Assembly: GCF_000372725.1 (NCBI RefSeq)
Contig: NW_005198966.1
Span: 2,176,114-2,240,113, forward strand
DNA length: 64,000 bases
Reading direction: 5' to 3'
Origin: Emiliania huxleyi CCMP1516
Lineage: Eukaryota > Haptophyta > Isochrysidales > Noelaerhabdaceae
Shown: positions 1-9,418 of the stretch, piece by piece
Layout of the letters: each line of letters opens with the position of its first letter
How positions within the stretch are numbered: position 1 is the stretch's first letter
Notes under the pieces: generated by a model
Databases searched by the model: none
Seen by the model: only the letters and a program-made list of their open reading frames with translations
Told to the model about the DNA's origin: nothing
Program-made: the position numbers and the translations under genes

Positions 1-1640
1 AACGGCGACAATAGCGGGGGACACTGCGCAAGGAGAGGGTGCGAAGCCAAGATTGGGGTTCTAGGTGGTGGGACCAATGTGCAATGAGGGGGGGAGGGCG
101 GGGTCCTGTGGGGGTGAAATGTTGCGCGGCGAATTCGAACCTACCAGGGAGGGTGTGCGTAAAGCCTAAAGCTTTGTTGTACAACAAAAACTAAAAAAGA
201 TTTAAACAAAGAACTCTCTGACAGAAAAGAAATGACGCGATCGCACCTCGCCAGTGGGAGCGTGTCAGATAAGGTGCGTATCCTGAAGATTCTTTTTTGA
301 CCGCGCAAGATATGAAGGGTGGCTAAGGGCTCTGCTCGCAAGGCGCCCGCGTCGCAGACGCGGTACCATTGACAAATCTGTCATATACCCCCACACGACC
401 AAATAGCAAAATCCGAATACCGTGCACGAAACTGCGTGATCTGGGCCGTGGACGGGGGCAAGCCTTCAGCTGGTGCCAAGACATCCGTAAAATTGAAGCC
501 AAGAACGTCCGCCAAATCCGTGCTTTCGGAGCAACTGAGGGAAGCCGCTGATCGAGCCCAGCGTGCCCGCGGCCGCCTCCCGCGCAGCACCGCCGCTGGG
601 GACGACACGCTGCGGAATCGGATCGAGCCCATGCACCGGGCAAAGAAGGACGCTGCAGAAGCAGTTGGAGAGGCAGCCGGCGTCTGCCGTCACAACGAGT
701 CCCAGCGCTGGTTGGACATGCGCGTCGGCTCGCCCGAGGACTGCTATCGCGACCCTCCCGTCGTGCCGCAGCCTCCGACGAGCTCTGCAACCGAGGAGAG
801 TGAGGGTGCGCCTCCCCTCACTGCTGGCCTGGCTGCGCACCGCCCCACAAAGCACCCCCTCGAGCATCTCTACAAGTACAAGTACAAGGGCGACCTTCTC
901 CAAGTCGTCAACACCCCCGGCGGCTCCGACAAGACTTTAGCCTTGGCCACCCTCCTTGCGGAGCAGGAGGAGATCCGCTCTCGGTCGGCAACGTGGCAGC
1001 TAGTCGAGGGACTCGGTAGTTGTGACCCCCCTGAGTGAGTGAGGACAGGAGAGAGAGAGCTTTTGTGGTGTTGGTGTACGCAATAACGGGACAGGGTAGT
1101 CGTTCTCTCTAGCTCCCCTTCTAGCTCTTGGCATGAGCTGCGCCCTGTGTCCGACCCCTTTTGCGCAGCAACACCTTAAATCCTTAAACTTTTAGGCCCT
1201 CCAAATTCGGGTCGCAGCGTAGCGGAGTGGGCCCCGAGTTTGAAAAGGGCGACGGACGCTTGCGTCCTAGCCTCCAACAACGCCTCCCCGGCGCAGAGGG
1301 GCCCCCGGAGGGATGCTCAACCGCTCCACGCCACGCCGCTTGCGGCGGTCCTATTCCCAGCTCCGCTGAGGGCCGGTGCGTTATTTTTTCTGGCCGATGC
1401 GTTATTTTTTTCAAGGGCCGATGCTGTGAGCTGTGTGTTGACTGTTGTGCGCTTGTGCGTCCAGCAGTCCGGACCCGGTGCTACGGCCGGTGACCGCGTG
1501 CCTCTCGTGTCGGCTCCCGAGCCAATCGTGTGGAGCGTGTGTGTGCGTGTGGGCCCGTCCTCCATGCTAGGAGGTGTGTAAGACTGACTGACTGACTCTC
1601 ACTGCAGACGGGAAAAGAATTCTTCGAGTGAAAAAGAAAT
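1..1640. other. Left edge, no firmly supported gene
   Basis: The stretch holds only weak open frames. The best runs on the plus strand to a stop at 1038, with its first ATG at 630. It encodes a low-complexity, Ala/Arg-rich product with no domain I recognise. The frames on the opposite strand overlap it and are equally unconvincing. An AT-richer patch near 180-240 contains a TTTAAACAAA-type sequence that recurs near 63,905. The last 60 bases before 1668 would be the 5' untranslated region of the transporter gene. Confidence 0.4.
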
Positions 1641-1667
1641 GACTTGGCGTCTCGCCCGCCAGAGCGG

Positions 1668-3194
1668 ATGCGCGAATCGCTCGTGCTGCTCATCGCCTCC
1701 GCCGCCGCGCTCCGTACGCCACTGCCGCCGCTGGGATATGTGCCGGCTGCGCTCTCTGCATCTGCGCCGCCTCGAACACAGAGCCTTCTGCTGAGGAGCG
1801 CGGCTCGCGCCACCGCGCTGACGGCGGCGGCGGCAGCCGAGATCAAGCCGCAGCTTCCGCCGCCCGAGGACGTGCCCTCCGCCCGAGTAACGGTGCTGCT
1901 GCTCTGCTGCGCCATCGGCGCGGTGTGCGCTCTCGACCGCGTATTGATCTCGATCGCCATCCTCCCGATGGCGGAGCAGTTCGCCTACTCTGACTCGACC
2001 AAAGGTGCCATTGCAGCAGGCTTCTCGCTCGGGTACTGTCTCGGGCTTCTGCCCGCGGGCGTGCTGGCATCGAGCGGCTCGCCGAGGCAGGTCCTCCTCG
2101 GCGGGCTGGTCGTCTGGTCTGCGGCGACCTGCGCCACGCCGCTGGCCGCCGCCTCGAGCGTGCCTGCCCTGCTCGCCACCCGCGCCGTGATGGGCGTGGG
2201 CGAGGCGGCGGCTGTGCCGACGCTTCAGGCGGTGGCGGCGCGTTTCGTCCAGCCCGAGCGGCGCTCCCTCTTCTGGGGCTGCCTCACCGCCTCCCTCTCC
2301 TGCGGCACCATCGCCGCCTACGTCCTGGCTCCGCCGCTCATCGCAGAGCAGGGCTGGCCGTTCGTCTTTGAGGCCTTCGGTGCCGCCGGCCTCAGCATCG
2401 CGGTGCTGTGGGCAGTGCTCGGCGCCGACGCACCGCGAGAGCTCGAGTCCGCCGGAGCCAGCAGCAGCGGCGGCGGCAGCAGCAGCAGCAGGATTGGCGA
2501 CGCCGGCGCCGGCGGCGGCGACTCGGCCGGCGGCGGCGACGGCGGGATGGGCGAGGTGCCGTGGCGGGCCCTCGCCTCCTCGCGGCCGGTCTGGGCGATG
2601 ACGGCCGCGCACTGCAGCTCCAACTTCTTCATGTACTTTGGCTTATCGTGGCTCCCAACCTACTTTTCGTACCAGTTCGGCCTCTCGACAGCCGACGCGT
2701 CGACGGCGGCGCTCTACCCGTTTGCGGCGGGCGCGGTCGGCTCGCTCGCTGCGGGCGCCGCGTGCGACGCCCTCGTCTCGAGCCTCCACTTTCGGCGCAC
2801 CGACGCGCGCAAGGTGATGCAGTCCGTCGCGCTGGGCGGGCCGGCGCTCGCGATGCTCGCGCTCTGCCTGCTCTCGGCCGGCGCCGGCGGGCTGCAGCTG
2901 GAGCGCGACGAGGCGGAGGCGCTCTTCGTCGTGGCGGTCGGCTGCCAGGCAGGCTCGGCGGCGGGGTACGGCTGCGGCGCGCAGGACATCTCGACCCGCC
3001 TCTCATCCCTCATCTACGGCGGCACCTCCGTCTTCGCCGTCATCGCGGGCGCCTCGGGCCAGTACTTCACCGGCTGGCTACTGGAGCAAAACGGCCGGGA
3101 CTTCACGCCCATGTTTGCCCTCGTTGTCGCCGTGGAGCTAGCGGGCCTTGTGGCTTGGAACAGATGGTGGGACAGCGAGCGCGTGTTCGAATGA
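1668..3194 (+). CDS. Plastid-type major facilitator transporter (PHT4/SLC17 anion transporter family)
   Basis: This encodes a 508-residue integral membrane carrier, probably for phosphate or an organic anion across a plastid membrane. I chose the ATG at 1668 because it gives an N-terminal hydrophobic segment (LVLLIASAAAL), then an Arg/Ser/Ala-rich stretch. This is the signal-plus-transit layout of proteins sent to secondary plastids. After about residue 75 comes the family core: an Asp-Arg pair in ALDRVLISIAILPMA, the TKGAIAAGFSLGY segment, and RAVMGVGEAAAVP, matching the SLC17/PHT4 signature. A Gly/Ser-rich central loop (about residues 263-295) separates two six-helix halves. The last helices end at SVFAVIAGASGQYF. 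The frame is uninterrupted, so the gene looks intronless. Substrate cannot be read from sequence. The family call is firm; plastid location is inferred from the presequence. Confidence 0.88.
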   Translation: MRESLVLLIASAAALRTPLPPLGYVPAALSASAPPRTQSLLLRSAARATALTAAAAAEIKPQLPPPEDVPSARVTVLLLCCAIGAVCALDRVLISIAILPMAEQFAYSDSTKGAIAAGFSLGYCLGLLPAGVLASSGSPRQVLLGGLVVWSAATCATPLAAASSVPALLATRAVMGVGEAAAVPTLQAVAARFVQPERRSLFWGCLTASLSCGTIAAYVLAPPLIAEQGWPFVFEAFGAAGLSIAVLWAVLGADAPRELESAGASSSGGGSSSSRIGDAGAGGGDSAGGGDGGMGEVPWRALASSRPVWAMTAAHCSSNFFMYFGLSWLPTYFSYQFGLSTADASTAALYPFAAGAVGSLAAGAACDALVSSLHFRRTDARKVMQSVALGGPALAMLALCLLSAGAGGLQLERDEAEALFVVAVGCQAGSAAGYGCGAQDISTRLSSLIYGGTSVFAVIAGASGQYFTGWLLEQNGRDFTPMFALVVAVELAGLVAWNRWWDSERVFE

Positions 3195-3573
3195 CGATGA
3201 GCCGAGGCCGGGCCGCGCGCGCGTATGAGGGGCGGCGTGAGCCGGCACGTGTGCACTGCGCAGTCTCGTATTTACTCTATTTTGTGAACAAACGCGGAAC
3301 CGGAAGGGCGACCGCCAGCGCCAGGACCGCCCCCGCGAGCCGCAACAGCCACGGCATCGACGATCGAGCAATATTATCGAGTGTGTGAGACGAGCCGAGG
3401 CGAGCGGTGAGAGCTGCACTGTGCCAGCGGCCCTCCCCCCTCCGGGCCCCACTTAAAGCACAATCGGCATTCTGCCCTGGGGTGACTAGCACTGGCGCGC
3501 GCCTTTACCGGTGCGATTTTCGTCGCCGCCACGACACTCTGGTGCTCAAAGTAGAGGTGATGCGAGCGCCACG

Positions 3574-5595
3574 TCAGCCCGGGGCGTCCGCCTCGAGCCA
3601 GAGAGGCAAGGTGGCGGGCGGCGGCGTGGCCACTGCGGCCGCCCGAGCCAAGCTGCGCCGCGGCGCCGGCCGGACCGTCATCGGCAGCACCTACAGCGGA
3701 CCGTCCCGTCCTGCCTCCGTGGCGGGGATGGCGCGTCGCGAGCCGGCGGCGGCGCTCCCAGTCGAGGGTCTGCGCGGCCTCAGTCTCGGGGCGAGGCCTC
3801 AGCGTGAAGATGAAGCGCAGCTTCCAGCGCAGCGTCAGCGCGGGCGCCTCGCAGCTCGGCGGGAGGTGGCTCGGCAGCAGGAGCTCGAAGCTCGCCTGAC
3901 AGGAGAGGGCGAGACTCGGCCCACGCCTCGTCCCCCCCGCACGGAGAGGCCGCTCGCAACGAGGCTCGCCTCGCGCACAGCTGCGGCCGCAACCTCGACA
4001 GACTCTACCTGCGGAGCGAAGGGCCCGGGGCGGGCGGGGCGGGGTGTGAAGCCGCTGCTGCGGCGGTGTGGGAGCGGTGAGTGGTGAGGGAGCGGTGCGA
4101 GGGCGGTGTGGTGTGGGAGCAGCGGGTGGAAGCAGGGCGGTTTGGGAAGCTGAGCGGTGTGGGGAGGAGGGGTGTGTGGGGGAGCAGTGTGTGTGCGCGC
4201 CGCCCACCGTGCGACTCGAGCGCGCGCCGGTGCCGCCCGCCTCTGTGCGTGTGAGGGCGAGGTCCCACCCCAGCTCGTCGCACAGCTGCTCGTCGCACTC
4301 CACCTCCTCCTCGAGGTCGAGCGAGATGGTCAGCAGAGAGCACTGCAGCGCCGCCGCCGCCCCCTCCTCCGCCGACCCTCCGGCCTCGAAGCGGACGCAG
4401 CCGCGCACCACCTCTCCGGGGGCGCGCGAGCAGGCGCGGCCGACAAACGCGACCGTCGCGAGAGGCGCCCTACTCCCGCACCGCCGCCCTCGAGGCCGAG
4501 GAGTGGGAGAACGCGGCTGTGCGGCGGGGGGGAGGGCGCAGCGCACCCCTCGAGCCGGACCTGGAAGAGGCCCTCGTTGGCCGCCTGCGTGGCCGCATGC
4601 CCGTCCGCCGCGCCGCTCCCCTCGCTCCCTCTCCAAGACCCCTCCTCGCCCTCCTCCTCGCCCTCCTCCTCGCCCTCCTCCTCGCCCTCCGCCTCGAACA
4701 CGAGCGGCTCCTCCTCCCTCCCGACCTCCTCCCACTCCTCCTCCTCCTCCTCCTCCTCCTCGCCCGCCGCCGGCCAAGTGCACCCCTCCACACACGCCGC
4801 ACCACCCCGGCTGGCCACCGGCGTCAGCGCGGCGTCCTCCGAGCTGACGCTGCAGCAAAACTGCGACTCTGGCACGCCGCCTCCGCCTCCGCCTCCGCCT
4901 CCGCCACCGCCGCCGCCACCGCCGCCGCCACCGCCGCCGCCGCCTCCGGCTGCTCCGCCCTCCCCGCCCTCCCAAGACGGCTCCTGCAGGCGCGGCTGCG
5001 CGCACAGCGGCGCGCCGGCGCGCGGCGCGCCGCACAGCAGCACTCGCAGCGGCACGCGCAGCCTGCAAATGCGTGGGGAGCGGGGTGAGGCGCTGCAAGT
5101 GCGCCGGTGTCGGCGCGGCGCGGACGGCGAGCCTGCAGATCGGGCCGCGCCGCCAGCCGGAGGACGGCTCCGACGGCGGGCGCATCATCCGCACGGTGAG
5201 CACGGCCACATACTCGATGCGGGCCAGGTCGCCGTGGTGGCTCGGCGGCAGGCCGTCGGGCAGCGTCCCGACCACGTCGAAGGCGAGCCGCGCGCCGGGC
5301 TCCACGGCGTGGCCGGCGAGCACGACGTGCGGCGGCGACGAGAAGAAGCACCGCCGCCCGGGCGCGTCCTGCTGCCGCTCGTCCGGCAAGGCGGTGGCCT
5401 CGGCCTGCGGCGGCGTGGAGGGCGGCGGCGGCGGCGACGCGAGCGAGAAGTGGCCGCAGAGCTGGGCGCTCATCCAGTCCACCCACCGCTCGGCGGAGGA
5501 GGCGCTGCAAATGAGGGTGAGGCGGCACCGGACCGTGCCGCCCGCGGCGTAGGCCCACGCGTCGGGCGCGGCGGCGAGCACGTCAAAGAGGGCCA
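3574..5595 (-). CDS. RGP1: RGP1-like subunit of a Rab6-type guanine nucleotide exchange complex, multi-exon
   Basis: Rgp1 is the arrestin-like partner of Ric1, and together they activate Rab6/Ypt6 at the Golgi. The ATG at 5595 opens an exon beginning MALFDVLAAAP. It includes the Rgp1 hallmark block LPDGLPPSHHGDLARIEYVA, which corresponds to the 'pPSyrG..vkY.Y.Ltv' region of animal and fungal Rgp1. A further exon (about 4500-4200) carries VAFVGRACSRAPGEVVRG. The C-terminal part holds LTLRWKLRFIFTL, matching the family's W.L.F.F strand. Between these lie a Glu-rich low-complexity stretch (about 4800-4640) and a run of Gly/Pro codons. Exons lie in different frames, so at least three introns are needed, and some borders look like GC-AG. 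The last exon probably starts after the TAG near 3691 and ends at a stop at 3574. Exact splicing is unresolved. Confidence 0.72.
4640..4955. repeat. Low-complexity CTC/CTCGCC and CCG/CCT runs inside the RGP1-like gene
   Basis: The plus strand shows a 12-bp unit, CTCCTCGCCCTC, repeated several times near 4649-4690, then a CTC run near 4736-4762 and a CCG/CCT run at 4875-4955. On the coding strand these read as Glu-rich and Gly-rich tracts. They may be partly exonic and partly intronic. Confidence 0.8.
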
Positions 5596-5786
5596 TCGGC
5601 CGACGCCGCGGAGCCCGAGTGCGAGTGCCTCGGCTGGCAGCGGAGCGGCGGCAGGCGCAGCGCGCGGGGAAGAGCGAACTTTCTCTTAGGCTCGGAGTGT
5701 GCGGGGAGCGCGGCGGAGTAAACCATACGTCGTCGGCCCCCGGACGCAAAAAGGAAAAAAATAATTAAAGTCATAAGAAGTAGGGT

Positions 5787-5802
5787 GGTGTTTAGAAACA
5801 CC
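5787..5802 (-). terminator. Histone-type 3' stem-loop downstream of H2B
   Basis: On the minus strand, 23 bases after the H2B stop codon, lies GGTGTTTCTAAACACC. It forms a perfect 6-bp stem with a 4-base loop. This is the size, GG...CC closure and position of the 3' stem-loop that replaces the poly(A) tail on replication-dependent histone mRNAs, where SLBP binds. It implies S-phase-coupled expression of this H2B gene. The loop sequence differs from the animal UUUC type. Confidence 0.75.
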
Positions 5803-5825
5803 GGGAGTGAGTGGGGGGTGCCGAT

Positions 5826-6188
5826 TTAGGCGTTGGACGTGTACTTGGTGACGGCCTTGGTGCCCTCCGAGACGGCGTGCTTGGCGAGCTCGCCGGGGAG
5901 GATGAGGCGGACGGCGGTCTGGATCTCGCGCGACGAGAGGGTGCCCTTCTTGTTGTAGCGCACGAGCTTGCCCGCCTCGACGGCGATGCGCTCGAACGCG
6001 TCGTTGATGAACGAGTTCATGATGGACATGGCCTTGGAGGAGATGCCGGTGTCCGGGTGCACCTGCTTGAGCACCTTGTAGATGTAGGACGAGTACGACT
6101 CGACGCGCTTCTTCTTGCGCTTCTTCTCGCCGCCGCCGGACGGCTTCTTGGCGGACTTCTTGGCGGGCGTCTTCTTGGCGGGCGGCAT
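5826..6188 (-). CDS. H2B: Core histone H2B
   Basis: A 120-residue protein with a Lys/Pro/Ala-rich tail ([15 protein letters not shown]) and a complete histone fold. [18 protein letters not shown], then [41 protein letters not shown] and the final AVTKYTS helix are all at the expected places. The AVTKYTS lysine is the site that is monoubiquitinated in other eukaryotes. The gene is intronless and its length is normal. A histone-type stem-loop follows the stop codon. No divergent H2A partner is present upstream, where one often sits; the next gene upstream is a GTPase. Identification is certain. Confidence 0.98.
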   Translation of the reverse strand: MPPAKKTPAKKSAKKPSGGGEKKRKKKRVESYSSYIYKVLKQVHPDTGISSKAMSIMNSFINDAFERIAVEAGKLVRYNKKGTLSSREIQTAVRLILPGELAKHAVSEGTKAVTKYTSNA

Positions 6189-6715
6189 GGCTGAGCTGGG
6201 TCGAGGGATGATGTTGGAATGATTTTGGGAGGGCTCCTTGCCTCGAAGGGTGGCTCACCCGCAACGGCCCGCGCGCCGCTGCAGCCGGGCTCACTTTTCG
6301 GCTCCCGGCGCCCACCTCGCGCCGGAGCGGGCGGGAGGCGGGCGAGAGGCGGCCCTCGTCCTCCTCGCCCGCCGCGCGGCCCCTCTCCGCCGCGGGCCGA
6401 CGCGGAGAGAGCCGGCAGGGCCCGGCAGCGCAGAGACGGCTTTTCGAGAGACCTTCGCGGCGCTCGATCCGGGAGCGAGGCCCGACAGGGCGACGCAAAT
6501 CTAGTCGCGCGCGTGTGCTGCCTGTGTCTGCGCTGCAGTCGCAGCGATATCACAGGCCCATTGAACAGGAGAGGATCGCGCGAAGGAGAGCGCTAACTGC
6601 CCTCTCTCTCCGCATTTTTGAAGCAAGTCTTGTCTTGTGAGTTTTGCACAACGCCAGCCTCAAAAACGTGAGACGACACACGCACACGGCACTGCGCATA
6701 GCCGCACACGCTCTC
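6189..6715. other. Intergenic region between H2B and the EngB-like gene
   Basis: This should contain the H2B promoter (minus strand) and the 3' end of the GTPase gene. I see no clear TATA box or other element. It is GC-rich with no convincing reading frame. Confidence 0.5.
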
Positions 6716-8053
6716 TCACCCACCAAACTGCCTCCGCCGCCGAGAGCGGCCGCGACTGCTGCGCTCCTGCTCCGAGAGGCGCGACTTGCGGCGCGCCCAA
6801 GCGTCGGCCGCCGCCACGCGCTGACTCAGCCGAGCCACCGCCGCGACCTTGGCTCGTTGCCGCCGCGCCGTCCGACCGAGCGGCTCCGCCCCCGCCTCCG
6901 CCTCCTCCTCCTCTGCCGCATCTCCCGCCTTCGCCTCTGCCCCCCCCACCTCCGCCGCCTCGGTGCCGCCGCGCGGGAAACGTAGCCATCCTTTTGGCAT
7001 CTCGCGCGCGATCGCCCTGCGCAGCTCTGGCACCCCCGCGGTCGTGCGGCTCGACACCTGTCCAGGGCCAAAGCGAGGAGAGGGAGCGACCGTCTCGGCA
7101 CAGGAGAAGAAGCGTGGGCAGAGGTGTGGGCAGAGCGCGAGACGGTGAGGGTGAGGGCGAGGTCGGGATTGGCGCCATGTGCACGCCCGCGCGCAAGCCG
7201 CGCAGGCCGAGCTCCGCCAAGTCCGCCTGCGGCGAAGGGGGCACCCGCTGGTGAGGGGCTGGCGAGGCGGCGGAGAAGGCGAGAGGCTGGCTGCAGCGGC
7301 CTCGAGGACCGCGAAGCGGCGCGCGAGCTCGCTGGTGGGCACGAGGTCGCACTTGGTCATCACCACGAGGCAGGGCACGCCCGCCTGCGCGCACGCAGGG
7401 GTCGGCGTCGGCGTGGCCGCCGCCCGCCACACGCTTCCCTCGGCCACGCCACCGCCTCCGCGCCAAGGGCTACAGGTCCGCGGCACCTCGCGGTCGAGCA
7501 TCAGCAGAAACTCGCGGTCGAGCGCCCGCAGGCTCTGCCGCGCGTCTACACAGAGCAGCACGCGCAGCAGGCCGCCCCGCGAGACGACAAACTCGCGCAT
7601 CGCAGCCTGCCACTGCGCAGTCGCGCCGTCCGAGGCGAATGCAAACCCGTAGCCAGGCATGTCGACAATCCGCGCGCCGCGCCGCTCCGAGCCATAAAAG
7701 TTGAGCGACCGCGTCACGCCCGGCCTGTTCTGCACCGGCGCGAGCCCACGCGTCGTCGTCCCGCCCGAGCGCTTCCCGACCAGCGCGTTGAGCAGTGAGC
7801 TCTTGCCGACATTCGAGCGACCGGCGAGGGCGAGCTCAGCCTCTGCGGCGCGCGGGAGCTCGTCGAGGTTGGCCGCCGCCCGGATCAGGCCCATCCGCCC
7901 GAGCTCGCGCCGCCGGCCCTCGCGCAGCTGCTCGTCGGAGAGGCGCACGGCGCCGCCCCGCTCCCGGCCGAGGCCGAGCGCGCGGATGCGGCGCACAACG
8001 GCGTCCGACAGCGGCGTGCGGCGAAGCCGCTCTCGGACACTGCAGAGCGACAT
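6716..8053 (-). CDS. EngB/YsxC-type ribosome-biogenesis GTPase, organelle-targeted, with introns
   Basis: EngB GTPases assist large-subunit assembly in bacteria, and eukaryotic homologues work in plastids or mitochondria. From the ATG at 8053, an Arg-rich amphipathic N-terminus precedes the G domain. Motifs are G1 GRSNVGKSSLL (about residue 78), a TTRG segment, G3 DMPGYGFA (EngB usually has D.PGYGYA), G4 TKCD and G5 VSSRTTAGVPEL. The open frame reads through at least two probable introns. One lies about 7390-7475, ending in GCGCAG before AGVPCLVVMTKCD. Another lies about 7070-7200, between the G4 and G5 exons. After the G domain comes a Lys/Arg/Glu-rich tail of about 90 residues, longer than bacterial EngB. 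The family is secure; the organelle is not determined. Confidence 0.87.
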   Translation of the reverse strand: MSLCSVRERLRRTPLSDAVVRRIRALGLGRERGGAVRLSDEQLREGRRRELGRMGLIRAAANLDELPRAAEAELALAGRSNVGKSSLLNALVGKRSGGTTTRGLAPVQNRPGVTRSLNFYGSERRGARIVDMPGYGFAFASDGATAQWQAAMREFVVSRGGLLRVLLCVDARQSLRALDREFLLMLDREVPRTCSPWRGGGGVAEGSVWRAAATPTPTPACAQAGVPCLVVMTKCDLVPTSELARRFAVLEAAAASLSPSPPPRQPLTSGCPLRRRRTWRSSACAACARACTWRQSRPRPHPHRLALCPHLCPRFFSCAETVAPSPRFGPGQVSSRTTAGVPELRRAIAREMPKGWLRFPRGGTEAAEVGGAEAKAGDAAEEEEAEAGAEPLGRTARRQRAKVAAVARLSQRVAAADAWARRKSRLSEQERSSRGRSRRRRQFGG

Positions 8054-8069
8054 CTTTGTGGGTCCCACA

Positions 8070-9320
8070 AGACTACTCTAGTAGGGGCCGGGCGCTTGAG
8101 CGTCGGCGGTACACCTGTGCAGATGTTGCACGGGTGAAATGGCTCCTCGTACTGTCCACTATGAAAGTGTGAACAGGTGGGAGCAGCAGCTTCTGACCAC
8201 GGCGCCGCAGGCGCCTGTTGATAGGTCGCAATGCATACGCCTCACTGGGCCTTAGATCGCCCGACCGCGTCCCGGTGCTCTGCCGTCGGATTTGTGACTC
8301 CGCCGCACCGCGCCGCGGCCGGGGGCTCTCCGGAGGCCGAGGATGGCCGTGACGGACCGGGACGAGCTCTGGGAGGTTCAGTGTCAGTGTATTGTCCACA
8401 ATATCTCTCAGTCTAGCTAAGCCAGGGGAGGCGATGCCGGGGCCGTACAGCAGCTTGGTGGTGCTTCGCCGGCGTGCGTCCCGGAGCGGTCCCGGACGGG
8501 CGGTCCGTGGGAGGAAAACGAGGGACAGCGCCGACGGCGCTCTGATTCGACTTTTGACTTCAAACAAAGCCTACCGCACGCGCCGCGACGCGCGCGGCGC
8601 GTGCGGTAGGCACTCGGGATTTTGTCAGATCGGCGTGTTCACGCCGGCATCGTGTCCCTCACAACCTGGGCAGACTTTAGGCTTGGACAGTACAGGGTAG
8701 AGGAGGCAGGTGGTGGGTTTGAGTGTCGTGCTTGCAGCCGCGAGTGCAGCACCATTTGTGACTCCCATGGATGCAGTGGGGTGGGGTACGGTGCTGGGGG
8801 GTGGTCCGGTGCGCCACAACAGCCTCCCTGGCTGACCCCCATCCAGTTCGGCACCTCCATCCTGACCGTGGAACCCCAACTTCAACCGGTCATATCTCGG
8901 GCGGACTGGCACCTCAGGAGCTCATCCTGGGCGGTTTGGGGGAGTCTTGGGGGTGTACTTGAAGGTGGTAAAAAGAGTTTTGCACCGCAGCTTAACCGGG
9001 GGGCGTGCTGAGTAGCGTGAAAGGAATAGCGGCACCACCTTGTCTTTATCTCGCTCCGTCTCCGGTCGCGCTTGCTCATGCAGCTTCTCTCCCTCTCGCA
9101 CGACGAGGTCTTGGAGATCGTCCCCGCGAGGTCATCGCGCCGGATCTCGCAACGCGCAGCCTGCCGTCTGCCCTCTCTTCTCGCCTTATTTCACTGCAAA
9201 AAAAGAAATCTTCGGCGAATATCACGACGTCAACCCTCCCCAAGTGGGTGATCTGGTGCTTGTAGGGCTTGATAGTGGCCTGCCATGTCACAGGAAGGAC
9301 TGTGGTCTGAGGGAGGGTGC
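8070..9320. other. Intergenic region, no supported gene
   Basis: Several short frames exist on both strands, including one of 164 residues on the minus strand that lacks an ATG. None has a domain or a codon pattern that convinces me. The region holds the 19-bp hairpin listed separately. Near 8160-8176 an intron-like end, GTGTGAACAG, matches the 3' intron module seen elsewhere in the window, so an unrecognised exon could begin there. Confidence 0.45.
8569..8611. repeat. Perfect 19-bp inverted repeat (hairpin)
   Basis: GCCTACCGCACGCGCCGCG at 8569-8587 is followed by a 5-base loop (ACGCG) and then its exact reverse complement at 8593-8611. The stem is perfect and almost entirely GC. It is not next to a recognised gene end. 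Confidence 0.95.
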
Positions 9321-9328
9321 AGAGGATG

Positions 9329-9418
9329 TAGAATGTAGAGCGCTGTAGAGCTGTAGAGCTGTAGAGCTGTAGAGCGCTGTAGAGCTCTACAGCGCTCCAG
9401 AGCGCTCTGCGCAGCCGC
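9329..9418. repeat. TGTAGAGC palindromic repeat array, copy 1
   Basis: Repeated CTGTAGAG units alternate with their reverse complement. The centre is self-complementary: CTGTAGAGCTCTACAG. A second, inverted and diverged copy lies at about 32,815-32,990, including a shared flank resembling CTACATCCTCTACACC. The array forms the 3' end of the serine protease reading frame. Confidence 0.85.
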
